This document shows, piece by piece, positions 20,538-28,216 of a DNA stretch of 64,000 nt. The notes under the pieces are model-generated. The model saw only the letters and a program-made list of their open reading frames with translations. It did not search any database and was not told the origin of the DNA. This DNA is from an uncultured Lachnospiraceae bacterium. GTDB taxonomy: Bacteria > Bacillota > Clostridia > Lachnospirales > Lachnospiraceae. Made by a program: the position numbers and the translations under genes. The stretch lies in NCBI GenBank assembly GCA_946182825.1, contig CAMGZH010000014.1, forward strand, positions 1 through 64,000, written 5' to 3'. How positions within the stretch are numbered: the stretch's first letter is position 1; every line of letters starts with the position of its first letter.

Positions 20538-20974
20538 CTTGAAGTCTGTATTCTATTATTCTACGTCCCAATGGACTGTCCTCATTCTAGTGTAGCAACC
20601 TCGTGATCCCTTCCTCGCTTCTCCGATTCCACATCTTCTGCTCTTCGATCTTCATCACCGACTAAAAACAGCCTCCGTCTCATATCGAGTGTATCTGGCG
20701 ATCATCAGGATCTGTTCCCTCTGACATATACCGGTCAGATTCGGTTAAAGAATAGCTAACGTTCCCTTTGGTACTGCCCTCCGATCTGCTTCGTAGAAGC
20801 CCCGCTCATTCCTCTGTCACCGATGATCCGATACCCTCACCCGTCTGATAAAACTCCTGCCGGGGAGTCTGCCGACGATCCAACTACGCTCAAATCCTAT
20901 CAGAGGTCCTCCTGCCGGGAAGCCTGTCACCGGTCTCTCCGGGTATCGCTTCTTGTCTTTCTCTCTCTTGTTGT
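20489..20974 (-). ncRNA. Candidate structured noncoding RNA of about 486 nt between map and secA
   Basis: The 756-bp gap between map and secA has no plausible gene; the only ORF of the track is a 65-codon frame without a binding site. On the minus strand it starts just after a near-consensus promoter (TTGACA-N17-TAATAT) and ends at a 19-bp hairpin with a U-run. Inside, CGATACCC at its 5' end pairs with GGGTATCG about 110 nt later; nested in this is a TCTGATA/TATCAGA helix, and two hairpins with nearly the same sequence (CTCCTGCCGGGGAG and CTCCTGCCGGGAAG, plus-strand letters) lie within. The 3' half has many AGGA/GGA stretches. It does not show the conserved cores of RNase P RNA, tmRNA or 6S RNA that I can recall. 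Family unknown. Confidence 0.6.
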
Positions 20975-20980
20975 ATTTGT

Positions 20981-21009
20981 ATATTACAACCATTCCTCGG
21001 TGCTGTCAA
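20981..21009 (-). promoter_or_regulatory. Strong promoter of the candidate noncoding RNA
   Basis: A perfect TTGACA, 17-bp spacer and TAATAT on the minus strand. It is among the best sigma-A promoter matches in the window and has no protein gene behind it until secA 650 bp further on. Confidence 0.75.
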
Positions 21010-21089
21010 TCGTTATCTGACAATTTATACTGTATACATTCAGTTGACAGATTTTATCCATCTCGGTAGGGAGAACCATCTCCCGGTTC

Positions 21090-21959
21090 CTACCAGGAGA
21101 TCATCTCATATCCGTCCTCAGTTACCAGAACCTGGTACTCCCACTGTGCGGAAGGCATTCCATCCAGAGTGTAGACCTCCCAGCCGTTTTCCTGATCGGT
21201 ATAGATCTGGTTGGAGCCCATATTCACCATTGGCTCGATGGTAAAGATCATACCCGGCACCATCATCATATCCTCACCACGGTTGCTCAGATAACCCACC
21301 CACGGCTCCTCGTGGAACTCAATGCCGACACCGTGTCCGCCGATTTCTCGCACGATGCTGTAGCCGTTTTCCTCAGCGTGGGTATGAACAGCCTCTGCCA
21401 TATCTCCCAAAAAGCCCCATGGCTTTACCTGTGCAAGACCAAGATCACAACACTCCTTTGTGACCTCAACCAGACGTCTTTTCTCCTCATCGACCTCTCC
21501 GATCATGAACATGCGGGAGGAATCGGAGTAGTAACCATCTAAGATCGTAGAGCAGTCTACATTAACGATATCTCCCTCTTTCAGAATAACATCCTTGCTT
21601 GGAATACCGTGGCATACCTGATCATTTACCGATGTACAGACACTCTTTGGGAATCCCTCATAGTTCAGTGGTGCAGGAATTCCTCCCATCTTCTTGGTTG
21701 TATCATAGACGATCTGATCGATCTCAAGTGTCGTCATTCCGGGGCGAATCTTCTCTGCCACCGCATCCAGACACGCCATATTGATCTTAGCACTTTCCTT
21801 GATCTTTGCGATCTGATCCGGTGTCTTGATGATGTCATGCGAAGGAACAATATGTCCCGCTACCCGCGCCTGCTCGATCTTACGATCAAAAGCCTCATGA
21901 CACTGCTTGTACTTTTTACCACTTCCACACCAACAAGGATCATTTCTTCCAATCTTCAT
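21090..21959 (-). CDS. map: Methionine aminopeptidase with N-terminal SEC-C zinc motif
   Basis: Removes the initiator methionine from new proteins. The start is set at MKIGRNDPC; the longer ORF begins 15 codons earlier in unrelated basic residues. The 290-residue protein opens with a SEC-C zinc motif ([13 protein letters not shown]), a variant of type I enzymes common in Clostridia, and then the catalytic domain with the metal ligands in VDCS/YYSDSSR, GGHGVGIEFHE, FTIEP and QWEYQ. The zinc motif, which is shared with SecA's tail, may bring it to ribosomes (inference). It is third in a row after an NlpC/P60 gene and a small membrane protein. A stem-loop GGTAGG...CCTACC overlaps the stop but lacks a U-run. 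Confidence 0.94.
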   Translation of the reverse strand: MKIGRNDPCWCGSGKKYKQCHEAFDRKIEQARVAGHIVPSHDIIKTPDQIAKIKESAKINMACLDAVAEKIRPGMTTLEIDQIVYDTTKKMGGIPAPLNYEGFPKSVCTSVNDQVCHGIPSKDVILKEGDIVNVDCSTILDGYYSDSSRMFMIGEVDEEKRRLVEVTKECCDLGLAQVKPWGFLGDMAEAVHTHAEENGYSIVREIGGHGVGIEFHEEPWVGYLSNRGEDMMMVPGMIFTIEPMVNMGSNQIYTDQENGWEVYTLDGMPSAQWEYQVLVTEDGYEMISW

Positions 21960-22004
21960 TATAGTTGCACTCTTTCTGTTTTTAATTCTCTTTCGTTTTC
22001 TCAA

Positions 22005-22754
22005 TCAGCTTCCTCCCCAGCGCTTTGCCGGAGTAAAGTCCGCCTTGTGTCTCAGGGATACATTCCCCATGTTGACCCGGTTCCACACAAGCTTGTGAAT
22101 CTTCACCTTATGCTTCGCATAAATTTTCTCGTAAAAGGCACCATCCCAGTTGTAACCGGCATAGGTCCGTCCGTTTTTCCTTGCAAGCTCATACTGGTAC
22201 TTCTGCACCAGCGCCAGCTGGCGGATGGCTCTGTCGATCCGGTTATAAGATACCGGAAGGTTCTCTTTCTGTTCGTCGTACAGATCTTCCCAGAAATCCG
22301 TTGTCCGCTGCTCCAGATGTTCCTTTTCCTCTGTGGAAAGAACCACCCCGTCCTTCTGTGCCATGCGCAAAAGAATCCGGTCATGGATTGCCATCTCCAT
22401 GGCGATCCGCCTTGCCTCCGGTGCAACAAAAACACCGTTAGCATGGGTATTCCAATAACGGATCGGGTGCTTGGGATCATAGATTCGGGCCTGCTTCTCC
22501 ACATTCATCTCTTCATATACGACATAGTAGGCCATATCCTCCAGCGTCAGATCCTCCCCGTCAACCGTCACTGCCACATCATCAAGATGCGTGGTATACA
22601 CAAGGGGTCTTCTTGTGGAAATACCAATATAGATCCCCGCAAGTAAGAGCGTAAGAAAGCCCGCGATCAGCAAGACTTTCACCACAGCCCAGCGCAGATC
22701 CCGATACCTGCCGCGACGACGGAACCTAGACCTTTTTTTCCTCTGGGTCATCAT
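22005..22754 (-). CDS. Membrane-anchored protein of unknown function (SurA-N-like?)
   Basis: A 249-residue protein not recognised as a named family. It has a very basic N-terminus (TQRKKRSRFRRRGRYR), one membrane span at about residues 24-44, and an outside domain rich in charged helices. The outside part (IAMEMAIHDRILLRMAQKDG) resembles the N-terminal helical domain of SurA/PrsA-type chaperones, without an isomerase domain; this is a weak resemblance. Its start codon overlaps the stop of the upstream NlpC/P60 gene (TAATG arrangement) and map follows after 45 bp, so all three are probably one operon. A role alongside the cell-wall hydrolase or in export is inference. Confidence 0.6.
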   Translation of the reverse strand: MMTQRKKRSRFRRRGRYRDLRWAVVKVLLIAGFLTLLLAGIYIGISTRRPLVYTTHLDDVAVTVDGEDLTLEDMAYYVVYEEMNVEKQARIYDPKHPIRYWNTHANGVFVAPEARRIAMEMAIHDRILLRMAQKDGVVLSTEEKEHLEQRTTDFWEDLYDEQKENLPVSYNRIDRAIRQLALVQKYQYELARKNGRTYAGYNWDGAFYEKIYAKHKVKIHKLVWNRVNMGNVSLRHKADFTPAKRWGGS

Positions 22755-24013
22755 TATACCACCCGTCGGATCGCCAATACCGTTCCGTGGTTCCAGGTAC
22801 GGTTACATGTAATACCTGCCCTGGAACTCTGAGCCTCCACGATCAGACCTCCACCGGCGTAGATCGCAACGTGCCCCGGATAACATACGATATCACCCGG
22901 CTGAATATTATTGGCGCTTACCGCACTTCCGACACTTCGAAGTGCTGCAGAATTCCGGTGTCCCGACAGATCGATTCCGAAATGCCGGTAGACCTGAACA
23001 ACGAAACCCGAACAGTCGCAGCCGTTTGTCAGAGAGTTACCGCCCCAGACATAACGATTCCCGACAAACTGTCTTGCATAAGAGACAACAGAGCCTCCGC
23101 TGACATCGGTAGAAGGTGACGGATCCGCATCCTGCTGATACGGATTGGCTCCTCCGTTATCACTACTGCTGTTATTGCCGCCTCCGTTGTTGTTACTGCT
23201 ACTGTTGTTATTGCTTCTGTTCCTTGCAGCAGCAGCTGCAGCCGCAGCCGCAGCTGCCGCTTCGTTTCGTCTTCTTCTCTCTGCCTCCAGACGGGCTGCC
23301 TCAGCCGCAGCCTTTCGCTTCGCTTCCAGCTTGGCTTTCTGTACCTGAGCCTCCAGGTTGGCGATCTGTCCCTTCTTAGAATGGATCAGGCTGTTCAGAT
23401 TGGAACGCTTGGAAGCCAGTACCTTCTGCTCCTTCTTCAGTTCCACCTGACGATTCTCAAGATCCTCCTGCATACCCTTGATCTCGATCTTGGTTGCCTC
23501 GTAGGAATCCAGAAGCTGCCTGTCATACTTATACACCGCGTTCATATAGGAAACACGGTTGATAAAATCCGTAATGCTTCCGGACTCTAAGAGCATCGTA
23601 AGAATACTGTCGTTGTTATCATTCTCATAGAAGTAACGGATCCGTTTCTTGGTAGCCTCATACTGTTTCTTCTCGGCCTTCTTTGCCTCTGCCAGGCTCT
23701 CCTTGGTATCCTCGATATCGGTCTCGTTGCTGGCGATATCAGACTCAAGTCCCTGGATCTGGGTCAAGAGGTTCACAAGCTTTGACTGAAGCTTTGCCAC
23801 CTCCGTCTGCTTTTTCTTCTTCCGTTTCTGAAGTGTCTTGATGGACGTCGCCTGTGCAGACACGACCGGTGCAATGGCCTGCTGTGCCGTTTCCACCGGC
23901 TTTAATCCTCCACCGCTCAACGGTGCAAAAAGACCGAGGGTGGTAACAGCCGTTAACGCAATCGCCGTCAGACTACGCCGCATTTTTCTCTTATCAAAAA
24001 ATGATCGTCTCAT
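22754..24013 (-). CDS. Secreted coiled-coil NlpC/P60 peptidoglycan hydrolase (PcsB/CwlO-like)
   Basis: A 419-residue exported protein. After a signal peptide (about 1-52) comes a long coiled coil (60-250) of the PcsB/CwlO kind, then a poly-alanine stretch and a low-complexity Asn/Ser/Gly linker (255-300), then an NlpC/P60 domain (310-419). The catalytic Cys is in GCDCSGFV and the His in PGHVAIY. Such enzymes cleave stem peptides for cell elongation or separation and are often activated by FtsEX through the coiled coil. The alanine run is encoded by GCN repeats, which creates a long shadow ORF on the other strand. A promoter with TTGCGT/TAAAAT lies about 35 bp upstream. Confidence 0.88.
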   Translation of the reverse strand: MRRSFFDKRKMRRSLTAIALTAVTTLGLFAPLSGGGLKPVETAQQAIAPVVSAQATSIKTLQKRKKKKQTEVAKLQSKLVNLLTQIQGLESDIASNETDIEDTKESLAEAKKAEKKQYEATKKRIRYFYENDNNDSILTMLLESGSITDFINRVSYMNAVYKYDRQLLDSYEATKIEIKGMQEDLENRQVELKKEQKVLASKRSNLNSLIHSKKGQIANLEAQVQKAKLEAKRKAAAEAARLEAERRRRNEAAAAAAAAAAAARNRSNNNSSSNNNGGGNNSSSDNGGANPYQQDADPSPSTDVSGGSVVSYARQFVGNRYVWGGNSLTNGCDCSGFVVQVYRHFGIDLSGHRNSAALRSVGSAVSANNIQPGDIVCYPGHVAIYAGGGLIVEAQSSRAGITCNRTWNHGTVLAIRRVV

Positions 24014-24045
24014 TTCATCTTCCTTTCTGACAAACCGTCCCTCTC

Positions 24046-24074
24046 ATTTTAGACAATCAGCCCAAAAAACGCAA
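24046..24074 (-). promoter_or_regulatory. Promoter of the NlpC/P60 gene
   Basis: TTGCGT and TAAAAT are 17 bp apart on the minus strand. The -35 box is at the end of a dispersed repeat copy (see 24071-24111). Confidence 0.5.
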
Positions 24075-24111
24075 GATTCCTGCGAATCCTCGCAGAGCGT
24101 TTATCTCAGTC
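24071..24111 (-). repeat. Dispersed intergenic repeat, copy 1
   Basis: The minus strand starts GACTGAGATAAACGCTCTGC and continues GAGGATTCG; 27 of the first 29 bases match copy 2 at 62273. It contains the small hairpin CTGCGA-GGAT-TCGCAG. The core GACTGAGATAAA occurs again, inverted, at 24126-24137, so the two form a 12-bp inverted repeat. Confidence 0.55.
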
Positions 24112-24143
24112 TGAGATTGGGACCCGACTGAGATAAAATAGAT

Positions 24144-24173
24144 ATAAAAAAAGAGCCCTGTAAAAAGGCTCCT
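24144..24173 (-). terminator. Terminator of veg
   Basis: GAGCC-TTTTTACAG-GGCTC followed by TTTTTTTAT on the minus strand, about 30 bp after the veg stop. Confidence 0.75.
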
Positions 24174-24201
24174 GATACATTATGAAATTGTATAACGTGC
24201 A

Positions 24202-24441
24202 TTAGCAGAGCTTCATACGGATCTCTTTGGTAATCACGTCTGTGTAGCTGAAAGATAACAGCTGATCCGGATGGTCTTCCTCCGCCTCTACCAAGATAGT
24301 AAATACGCTTGGATAAGCATCCTTGATGATACCAGTCTGTACATCCACCTTATTACGACCGCGATCTAACTGAATCATTACCTTGCTTCCACACTGCTGC
24401 TGAATGGATGCGCGAACTTTGTTAAAATCTGCCTGTTCCAT
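24202..24441 (-). CDS. veg: Veg family protein
   Basis: A 79-residue soluble protein. The pattern LDRGRNKVDVQTGIIKDAYPSVF followed by FSYTDVITKEI matches the Veg family of Bacillota. In Bacillus subtilis Veg stimulates biofilm formation and is expressed from one of the strongest vegetative promoters; here too the gene has a near-consensus promoter (TTGACA-N17-TAAAAT) and its own terminator. GGAGG lies about 10 bases before the ATG. The molecular function is not established. Confidence 0.88.
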   Translation of the reverse strand: MEQADFNKVRASIQQQCGSKVMIQLDRGRNKVDVQTGIIKDAYPSVFTILVEAEEDHPDQLLSFSYTDVITKEIRMKLC

Positions 24442-24501
24442 AGGGCTTAAACCTCCCGTACCTGATTATTTGTTTCTTTAACGCATAATAGCGTCGGTCA
24501 T

Positions 24502-24530
24502 ATTTTAGCACCCTCAACCAAATTTGTCAA
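24502..24530 (-). promoter_or_regulatory. Strong promoter of veg
   Basis: TTGACA and TAAAAT separated by 17 bp, with a TGC extension before the -10, on the minus strand. Confidence 0.75.
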
Positions 24531-24688
24531 AAAATCTTGTGCATACTGCCAAACTTGTGCAAAATTATTTCTACATTTTCTTCAATTATCCTCCCGCCGG
24601 TTTTATCTAGCTTTTCGATTTCTCATAAGCCTTCTTTTTTGATATGAATACAATCGAAAACAATTTTCTACAGAGGGGGTATGTACAC

Positions 24689-25627
24689 ATGTCTGAAACA
24701 ACTTACAGCTATAATGACAGCGGACTGGGCGGTGCTCTTCGCAGCCTGAGAGATCAACATAACATCTCCCAGGTGGATCTATGCCGGGGGATCATGTCCA
24801 CCACGAAACTTTCCCGTATTGAAACCGGAAAGGATCTTCCATCCGATCTGGAACTTTCTTTATTGATGGATCGGTTACACGAGCCGGGAAATCTATTATC
24901 CGATCTCTATTCCTCACCTTCTGCCGACGAACGTCGCAGCCACTTTATCCTTCGAAACGCCTGTTATTTTGATCGTTGGGAACGGGCAGAAGAACTTCTC
25001 TGGGCCTACGAAAAACTTTCTCCGCCCTCTTCCATTCCCTGCACGCAGTACGCGCGGCTTGTCGAACTCGTCATCCAGCGCTATCAGGGTGCCGATATCC
25101 CGCCCCAGGAGTGGGTTTCTTACTGTATCAAGCTTTTGAAAATGACCTGCCCCGACTACCAGCCGGCCATCGATATCACCGAACTGCATCTGACCCAACA
25201 GGAGGTTTTGATCCTGAATGCCATTGCCGTCGGACTAATGGAATGGAACATGCTCCGTCAGTCCCAGATCCTTCTGCTCCAGCTTCTTGCCTTCAATCAC
25301 AGCCGCCGCGATTACGGTGATCTATGTGCCGTCACCCGCATCGTACTGGAAAACAATCTGCTTTTATGTGAAATGAAACATCCCTTCCACGGCCATGCCC
25401 TTGAGACCTGCCGCCGGCTTTTGTCCCATTGCAGCGTTGCCGGCGGAACCTATCTCTATTGTAAGATCCTTCGTACACGTCGGATCCTGCTTTTGGATCT
25501 TGGTCAGGAAAATGCCGCAAACGAAACGGAGCGCATCATGTGTTTTCTCTACCAGCAACTACCGTCTCACAACAAGATCCCCTTTGAAAAATTCCTGGCG
25601 GGCTCCCCGGAACTCTTTATGTTATAG
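24689..25627 (+). CDS. XRE-family transcriptional regulator with helical repeat domain
   Basis: A 312-residue protein. Residues 8-68 form a Cro/C1 helix-turn-helix (LRSLRDQHNISQVDLCRGIMSTTKLSRIE). The remaining 240 residues are predicted all-helical, with TPR-like spacing as in Rgg/PlcR-type peptide-responsive regulators; no peptide partner gene is visible nearby. The start is at MSETTYSYND, which follows AGAGGGGG; the track's start 15 codons earlier has no binding site. It stands alone, divergent from veg. Its target genes are unknown, and Rgg kinship is a guess from layout, not from motif identity. Confidence 0.68.
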   Translation: MSETTYSYNDSGLGGALRSLRDQHNISQVDLCRGIMSTTKLSRIETGKDLPSDLELSLLMDRLHEPGNLLSDLYSSPSADERRSHFILRNACYFDRWERAEELLWAYEKLSPPSSIPCTQYARLVELVIQRYQGADIPPQEWVSYCIKLLKMTCPDYQPAIDITELHLTQQEVLILNAIAVGLMEWNMLRQSQILLLQLLAFNHSRRDYGDLCAVTRIVLENNLLLCEMKHPFHGHALETCRRLLSHCSVAGGTYLYCKILRTRRILLLDLGQENAANETERIMCFLYQQLPSHNKIPFEKFLAGSPELFML

Positions 25628-25676
25628 GCATTTTTATAATTCCCCAATAAATTTTCTGATATTTTTTGATTTTTTG

Positions 25677-25705
25677 TATTGTTTTCAGATGAAATATGCT
25701 ATAAT
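25677..25705 (+). promoter_or_regulatory. Extended -10 promoter of hpf
   Basis: TGCTATAAT is a perfect extended -10; 17 bp upstream is a poor -35 (TATTGT). The roughly 105-base leader that follows contains AGTATC...GATACT, a 6-bp stem. Confidence 0.55.
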
Positions 25706-25817
25706 TTCTACATGACACAGGAGACGAAATTTTTAGTATCAAGTGGGGAAGGAGGATACTACTCATTAACGCACCGTCTACCCGTGATCAAATTTAATTC
25801 ATTAGGGGGTTTTCATC

Positions 25818-26351
25818 ATGAGAATCAGCATCACAGGACGTAACATTGAACTCACCGAAGGACTTAAGGCAGCAGTGGAGGATAAGCTGTCAAAATTAGA
25901 GAAGTACTTTACACAGGACACGTTAGCTAATGTAACATTATCTGTAGAGAAGGATCGTCAGAAGATCGAAGTAACCATTCCGGTTAAGGGGCAGATCATT
26001 CGATCCGAGCAGGTCAGCAACGACATGTATGTTTCCATCGACTTAGTTGAGGAAGTCATCGAACGTCAGCTTAAGAAGTATCGCCAGAAGATCATCACCC
26101 GTCAGCAGGACGCGGAACGTTTTTTCCAGGAGGATTTCATCGGTGATGAGGATGACGGTGACAGCAATGAGGTTAAGATCATCCGCTCTAAGAAGTTTGG
26201 AATGAAGCCTATGTATCCTGAGGATGCCTGCATCCAGATGGAGCTTTTAGGACACAATTTCTTCGTATTCCGTAATGCACAGACAGACGAAGTGAATGTT
26301 GTTTACAAGCGTCGTGGCAATACATACGGACTGATCGAGCCGGAGTTCTAG
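25818..26351 (+). CDS. hpf: Ribosome hibernation promoting factor, long form
   Basis: A 177-residue protein. Residues 1-100 are the HPF/RaiA ribosome-binding domain (MRISITGRNIELTEGLK..., basic helix with KKYRQKI). Residues 120-177 are the C-terminal dimerisation domain (RSKKFGMKPMYPEDACIQMELLGHNFFVFRNAQT...). The long form dimerises 70S ribosomes into inactive 100S particles in stationary phase. AGGGGG lies 8 bases before the ATG. It is transcribed alone and ends at a good terminator. No structured raiA-motif RNA is apparent in the short leader. Confidence 0.95.
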   Translation: MRISITGRNIELTEGLKAAVEDKLSKLEKYFTQDTLANVTLSVEKDRQKIEVTIPVKGQIIRSEQVSNDMYVSIDLVEEVIERQLKKYRQKIITRQQDAERFFQEDFIGDEDDGDSNEVKIIRSKKFGMKPMYPEDACIQMELLGHNFFVFRNAQTDEVNVVYKRRGNTYGLIEPEF

Positions 26352-26380
26352 ATTGACATCACATTTCCATTGAATGATCT

Positions 26381-26415
26381 AAGACCTGTTCCCAGAAGAG
26401 AACAGGTCTTTTTTA
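26381..26415 (+). terminator. Terminator of hpf
   Basis: AAGACCTGTTC-CCAGAA-GAGAACAGGTCTT followed by TTTTAT. Confidence 0.88.
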
Positions 26416-26521
26416 TCTATTTTATTTTCCACTTGTTTTTTATTCCATACCTTTTATAATGTACATGGTCACGTCATATTAACGGGCGAATTTTGATGTT
26501 TGAGAGGAATAATTATTTTTT

Positions 26522-27238
26522 ATGAGAACTTTTATTATCGGGATCTACCTTATTATTTTCCTGATCTGCTCCCTTCCCATCATGGGTGTGATCACCATCA
26601 TTCATAAGATGGATCCGGAAAGAGCCGACCGAATGGCCTTGCACGTTGTTCAGCATGCCTTTTTCATCATTGAATTTTTTTCCGGCGTCGATCTCACCAT
26701 CAAAGGACAGGAAAATATCCCGAAGGATACCGCTGTGTTATACATCGGTAACCATCTTGGATTTTTCGACATAGTGCTGACCTACAGCCGTGTCCCCTCT
26801 TCCACCGGTTTTATTTCCAAGCAGTCGGTTTTCCGGGTACCCATCCTGCGTCTGTGGATGTACCGGCTTCATTGCATCGGCCTTGACCGTTCCAACGTTC
26901 GTCAGGGAATGAAGGTCATCTTAAAGGCCATCGACTATGTAAAAAACGGAACTTCCATTTTCATCTTCCCGGAGGGAACGCGAAGCAAGACCGGCGAGGT
27001 TCTTCCTTTCAAGGGAGGAAGCTTCAAGGTTGCCACAAAGTCCGGTTGTCCCATCGTTCCGGTTGCCATTACCGGAACAGACGACCTGTTTGAGAACCAC
27101 TTCCCGTGGATCAGAAAGGCAAAGGTTTCCATCACCTACGGTACCCCCATTCATGTTTCAGAACTGTCCGTAGAAGAGAAAAAAGCACTTCCCGAGCACG
27201 TACGCCAGGAAATCATAAAGTTAAAGGAGCAGCAGTAA
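26522..27238 (+). CDS. plsC: 1-acyl-sn-glycerol-3-phosphate acyltransferase (PlsC family)
   Basis: A 238-residue membrane enzyme that adds the second acyl chain to lysophosphatidic acid. It has one or two N-terminal membrane spans (about 3-25), the catalytic motif NHLGFFD near residue 77, and the glycerophosphate-binding motif FPEGTRSK near 150, followed by PIVPVAI. These are the acyltransferase blocks I to IV. The binding site GAGAGG is rather far from the ATG (about 14 bases), so translation may be modest. It is convergent with the reductase gene; a terminator starts within its last codons. Confidence 0.87.
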   Translation: MRTFIIGIYLIIFLICSLPIMGVITIIHKMDPERADRMALHVVQHAFFIIEFFSGVDLTIKGQENIPKDTAVLYIGNHLGFFDIVLTYSRVPSSTGFISKQSVFRVPILRLWMYRLHCIGLDRSNVRQGMKVILKAIDYVKNGTSIFIFPEGTRSKTGEVLPFKGGSFKVATKSGCPIVPVAITGTDDLFENHFPWIRKAKVSITYGTPIHVSELSVEEKKALPEHVRQEIIKLKEQQ

Positions 27239-27252
27239 GCTGCTCCTTTTGT
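27226..27252 (+). terminator. Terminator overlapping the plsC stop
   Basis: GGAGCAGC-AGTAA-GCTGCTCC followed by TTTTGTTT; the stem includes the last plsC codons. Confidence 0.8.
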
Positions 27253-27263
27253 TTGGGGACAAC

Positions 27264-28001
27264 CTACAGATAGGCGCCATCCACACCAAGAATCTGTCCC
27301 GTCACATAGGTTAAATTCATAATATCCCAGGCTGCCTGTGCCACCTCGGAGGGCTTTGCAAACCGTCCCATGGGGATCTCCTCTGCCAAAGCCGCTCTCT
27401 CCTCTTCCGAGAACACCCGGTTCATATCCGTATCGATACACCCGCATGCCAGGGCGTTCACCCGGATTCCGGAGGGAGCCAGTTCCTTCGCCAGAGCCCT
27501 GGTGTAGGAATTCACACCGCCCTTGGTAGCGGAATAGGCCACCTCGCAGGAGGCACCCACACTTCCCCACATAGAGGAAATATTGAGAATCCCACCGCTT
27601 TTCCTGTGAACCATCCCCGGCACAAAGGCCTTTGTCGTGTAGAACAGAGAGGAAAGATTGACATTGACGATCCTTTGCCACTGTTCCACCGTCAGATCCG
27701 TCACCAGTCCTACCATGGAGATCCCCGCATTGTTCACCACAAGATCCACAGCCCCAAACTCCTGCAGGACCCTTTCTCCCATGGCTGCCACTGCCGCTGC
27801 ATCTCCCATATCCGTCGGAAGCGCAAGTACCTTCACACCGTACTGATCCTCAAGCTCCTCTGCCAGTTTCTTCAAAGCATCGATCCTCTTCTCACAAGTC
27901 AGAGCCAGATCACAGCCTTCCTCCGCCAGTTTCTCAGCGATGGCCTTTCCGATTCCTCTTGATGCACCTGATACAAACGCAGTTCTTTTCCTTTGTTCCA
28001 T
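27264..28001 (-). CDS. Short-chain dehydrogenase/reductase, FabG-like, probably EF-P 5-aminopentanone reductase (YmfI type)
   Basis: A 245-residue Rossmann-fold reductase. NAD(P)-binding GASRGIG is near residue 12, NNAG near 89, and the catalytic Ser/Tyr/Lys are in NISSMWG and AYSATKGG. The start is MEQRKRTAFVSG; the track's 66 extra residues have no family match and AGGAG precedes the chosen ATG. The stretch SSMWGSVGASCEVAYSATKG is typical of YmfI, which completes the aminopentanol modification of elongation factor P in Bacillus, rather than of housekeeping FabG within a fab operon; no fatty-acid synthesis gene is nearby. The YmfI reading is from memory of the family and is moderately sure; the SDR family is certain. 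Confidence 0.82.
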   Translation of the reverse strand: MEQRKRTAFVSGASRGIGKAIAEKLAEEGCDLALTCEKRIDALKKLAEELEDQYGVKVLALPTDMGDAAAVAAMGERVLQEFGAVDLVVNNAGISMVGLVTDLTVEQWQRIVNVNLSSLFYTTKAFVPGMVHRKSGGILNISSMWGSVGASCEVAYSATKGGVNSYTRALAKELAPSGIRVNALACGCIDTDMNRVFSEEERAALAEEIPMGRFAKPSEVAQAAWDIMNLTYVTGQILGVDGAYL

Positions 28002-28037
28002 ATGATCCTCTCCTGTCGAAACCTTCATGATCTCTCT

Positions 28038-28066
28038 ATTATATACGCATTCCTCCCGGCGGCAAA
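28038..28066 (-). promoter_or_regulatory. Promoter of the SDR gene
   Basis: A perfect TATAAT on the minus strand about 35 bp before the ATG, with a weak -35 (TTTGCC, 17-bp spacing). Confidence 0.45.
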
Positions 28067-28152
28067 GGCGGAAGGAAAATTTTATATAATTGTGTAAATT
28101 ATCGATTTCTTCGATTGACGGAGCTCCGCGACTGACAACAACTTCCAACAAC

Positions 28153-28193
28153 GAAAAAAGAAGCTGCGGAAGATCCTCTCTTCCACAACTTCC
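28153..28193 (-). terminator. Terminator of the second HD-GYP gene
   Basis: GAAGTTGTGGAAGA...TCTTCCGCAGCTTC (with G-U pairs) followed by TTTTTTCG on the minus strand. Confidence 0.82.
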
Positions 28194-28216
28194 CGACATG
28201 TAACTTCAAGTCTCGC

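Noticed and set aside
20489-20974. RNase P RNA, tmRNA, SRP RNA or 6S RNA
   Set aside because: The remembered core sequences (for example GAGGAAAGTCC of RNase P, the tRNA-like ends of tmRNA, the SRP tetraloop helix) are not found on either strand.
20823-21020. 65-codon plus-strand ORF in the map-secA gap
   Set aside because: No binding site, no homology, and it runs against the RNA promoter; treated as chance.
23116-23379. Plus-strand ORFs rich in Leu, Cys and Tyr (87 and 67 codons)
   Set aside because: They are the reverse complement of the alanine- and asparagine-repeat linker of the NlpC/P60 protein; no binding site, pure low complexity.
25628-25817. raiA-motif RNA upstream of hpf
   Set aside because: The leader is only about 105 bases and lacks extended pairing; one 6-bp stem is not enough.
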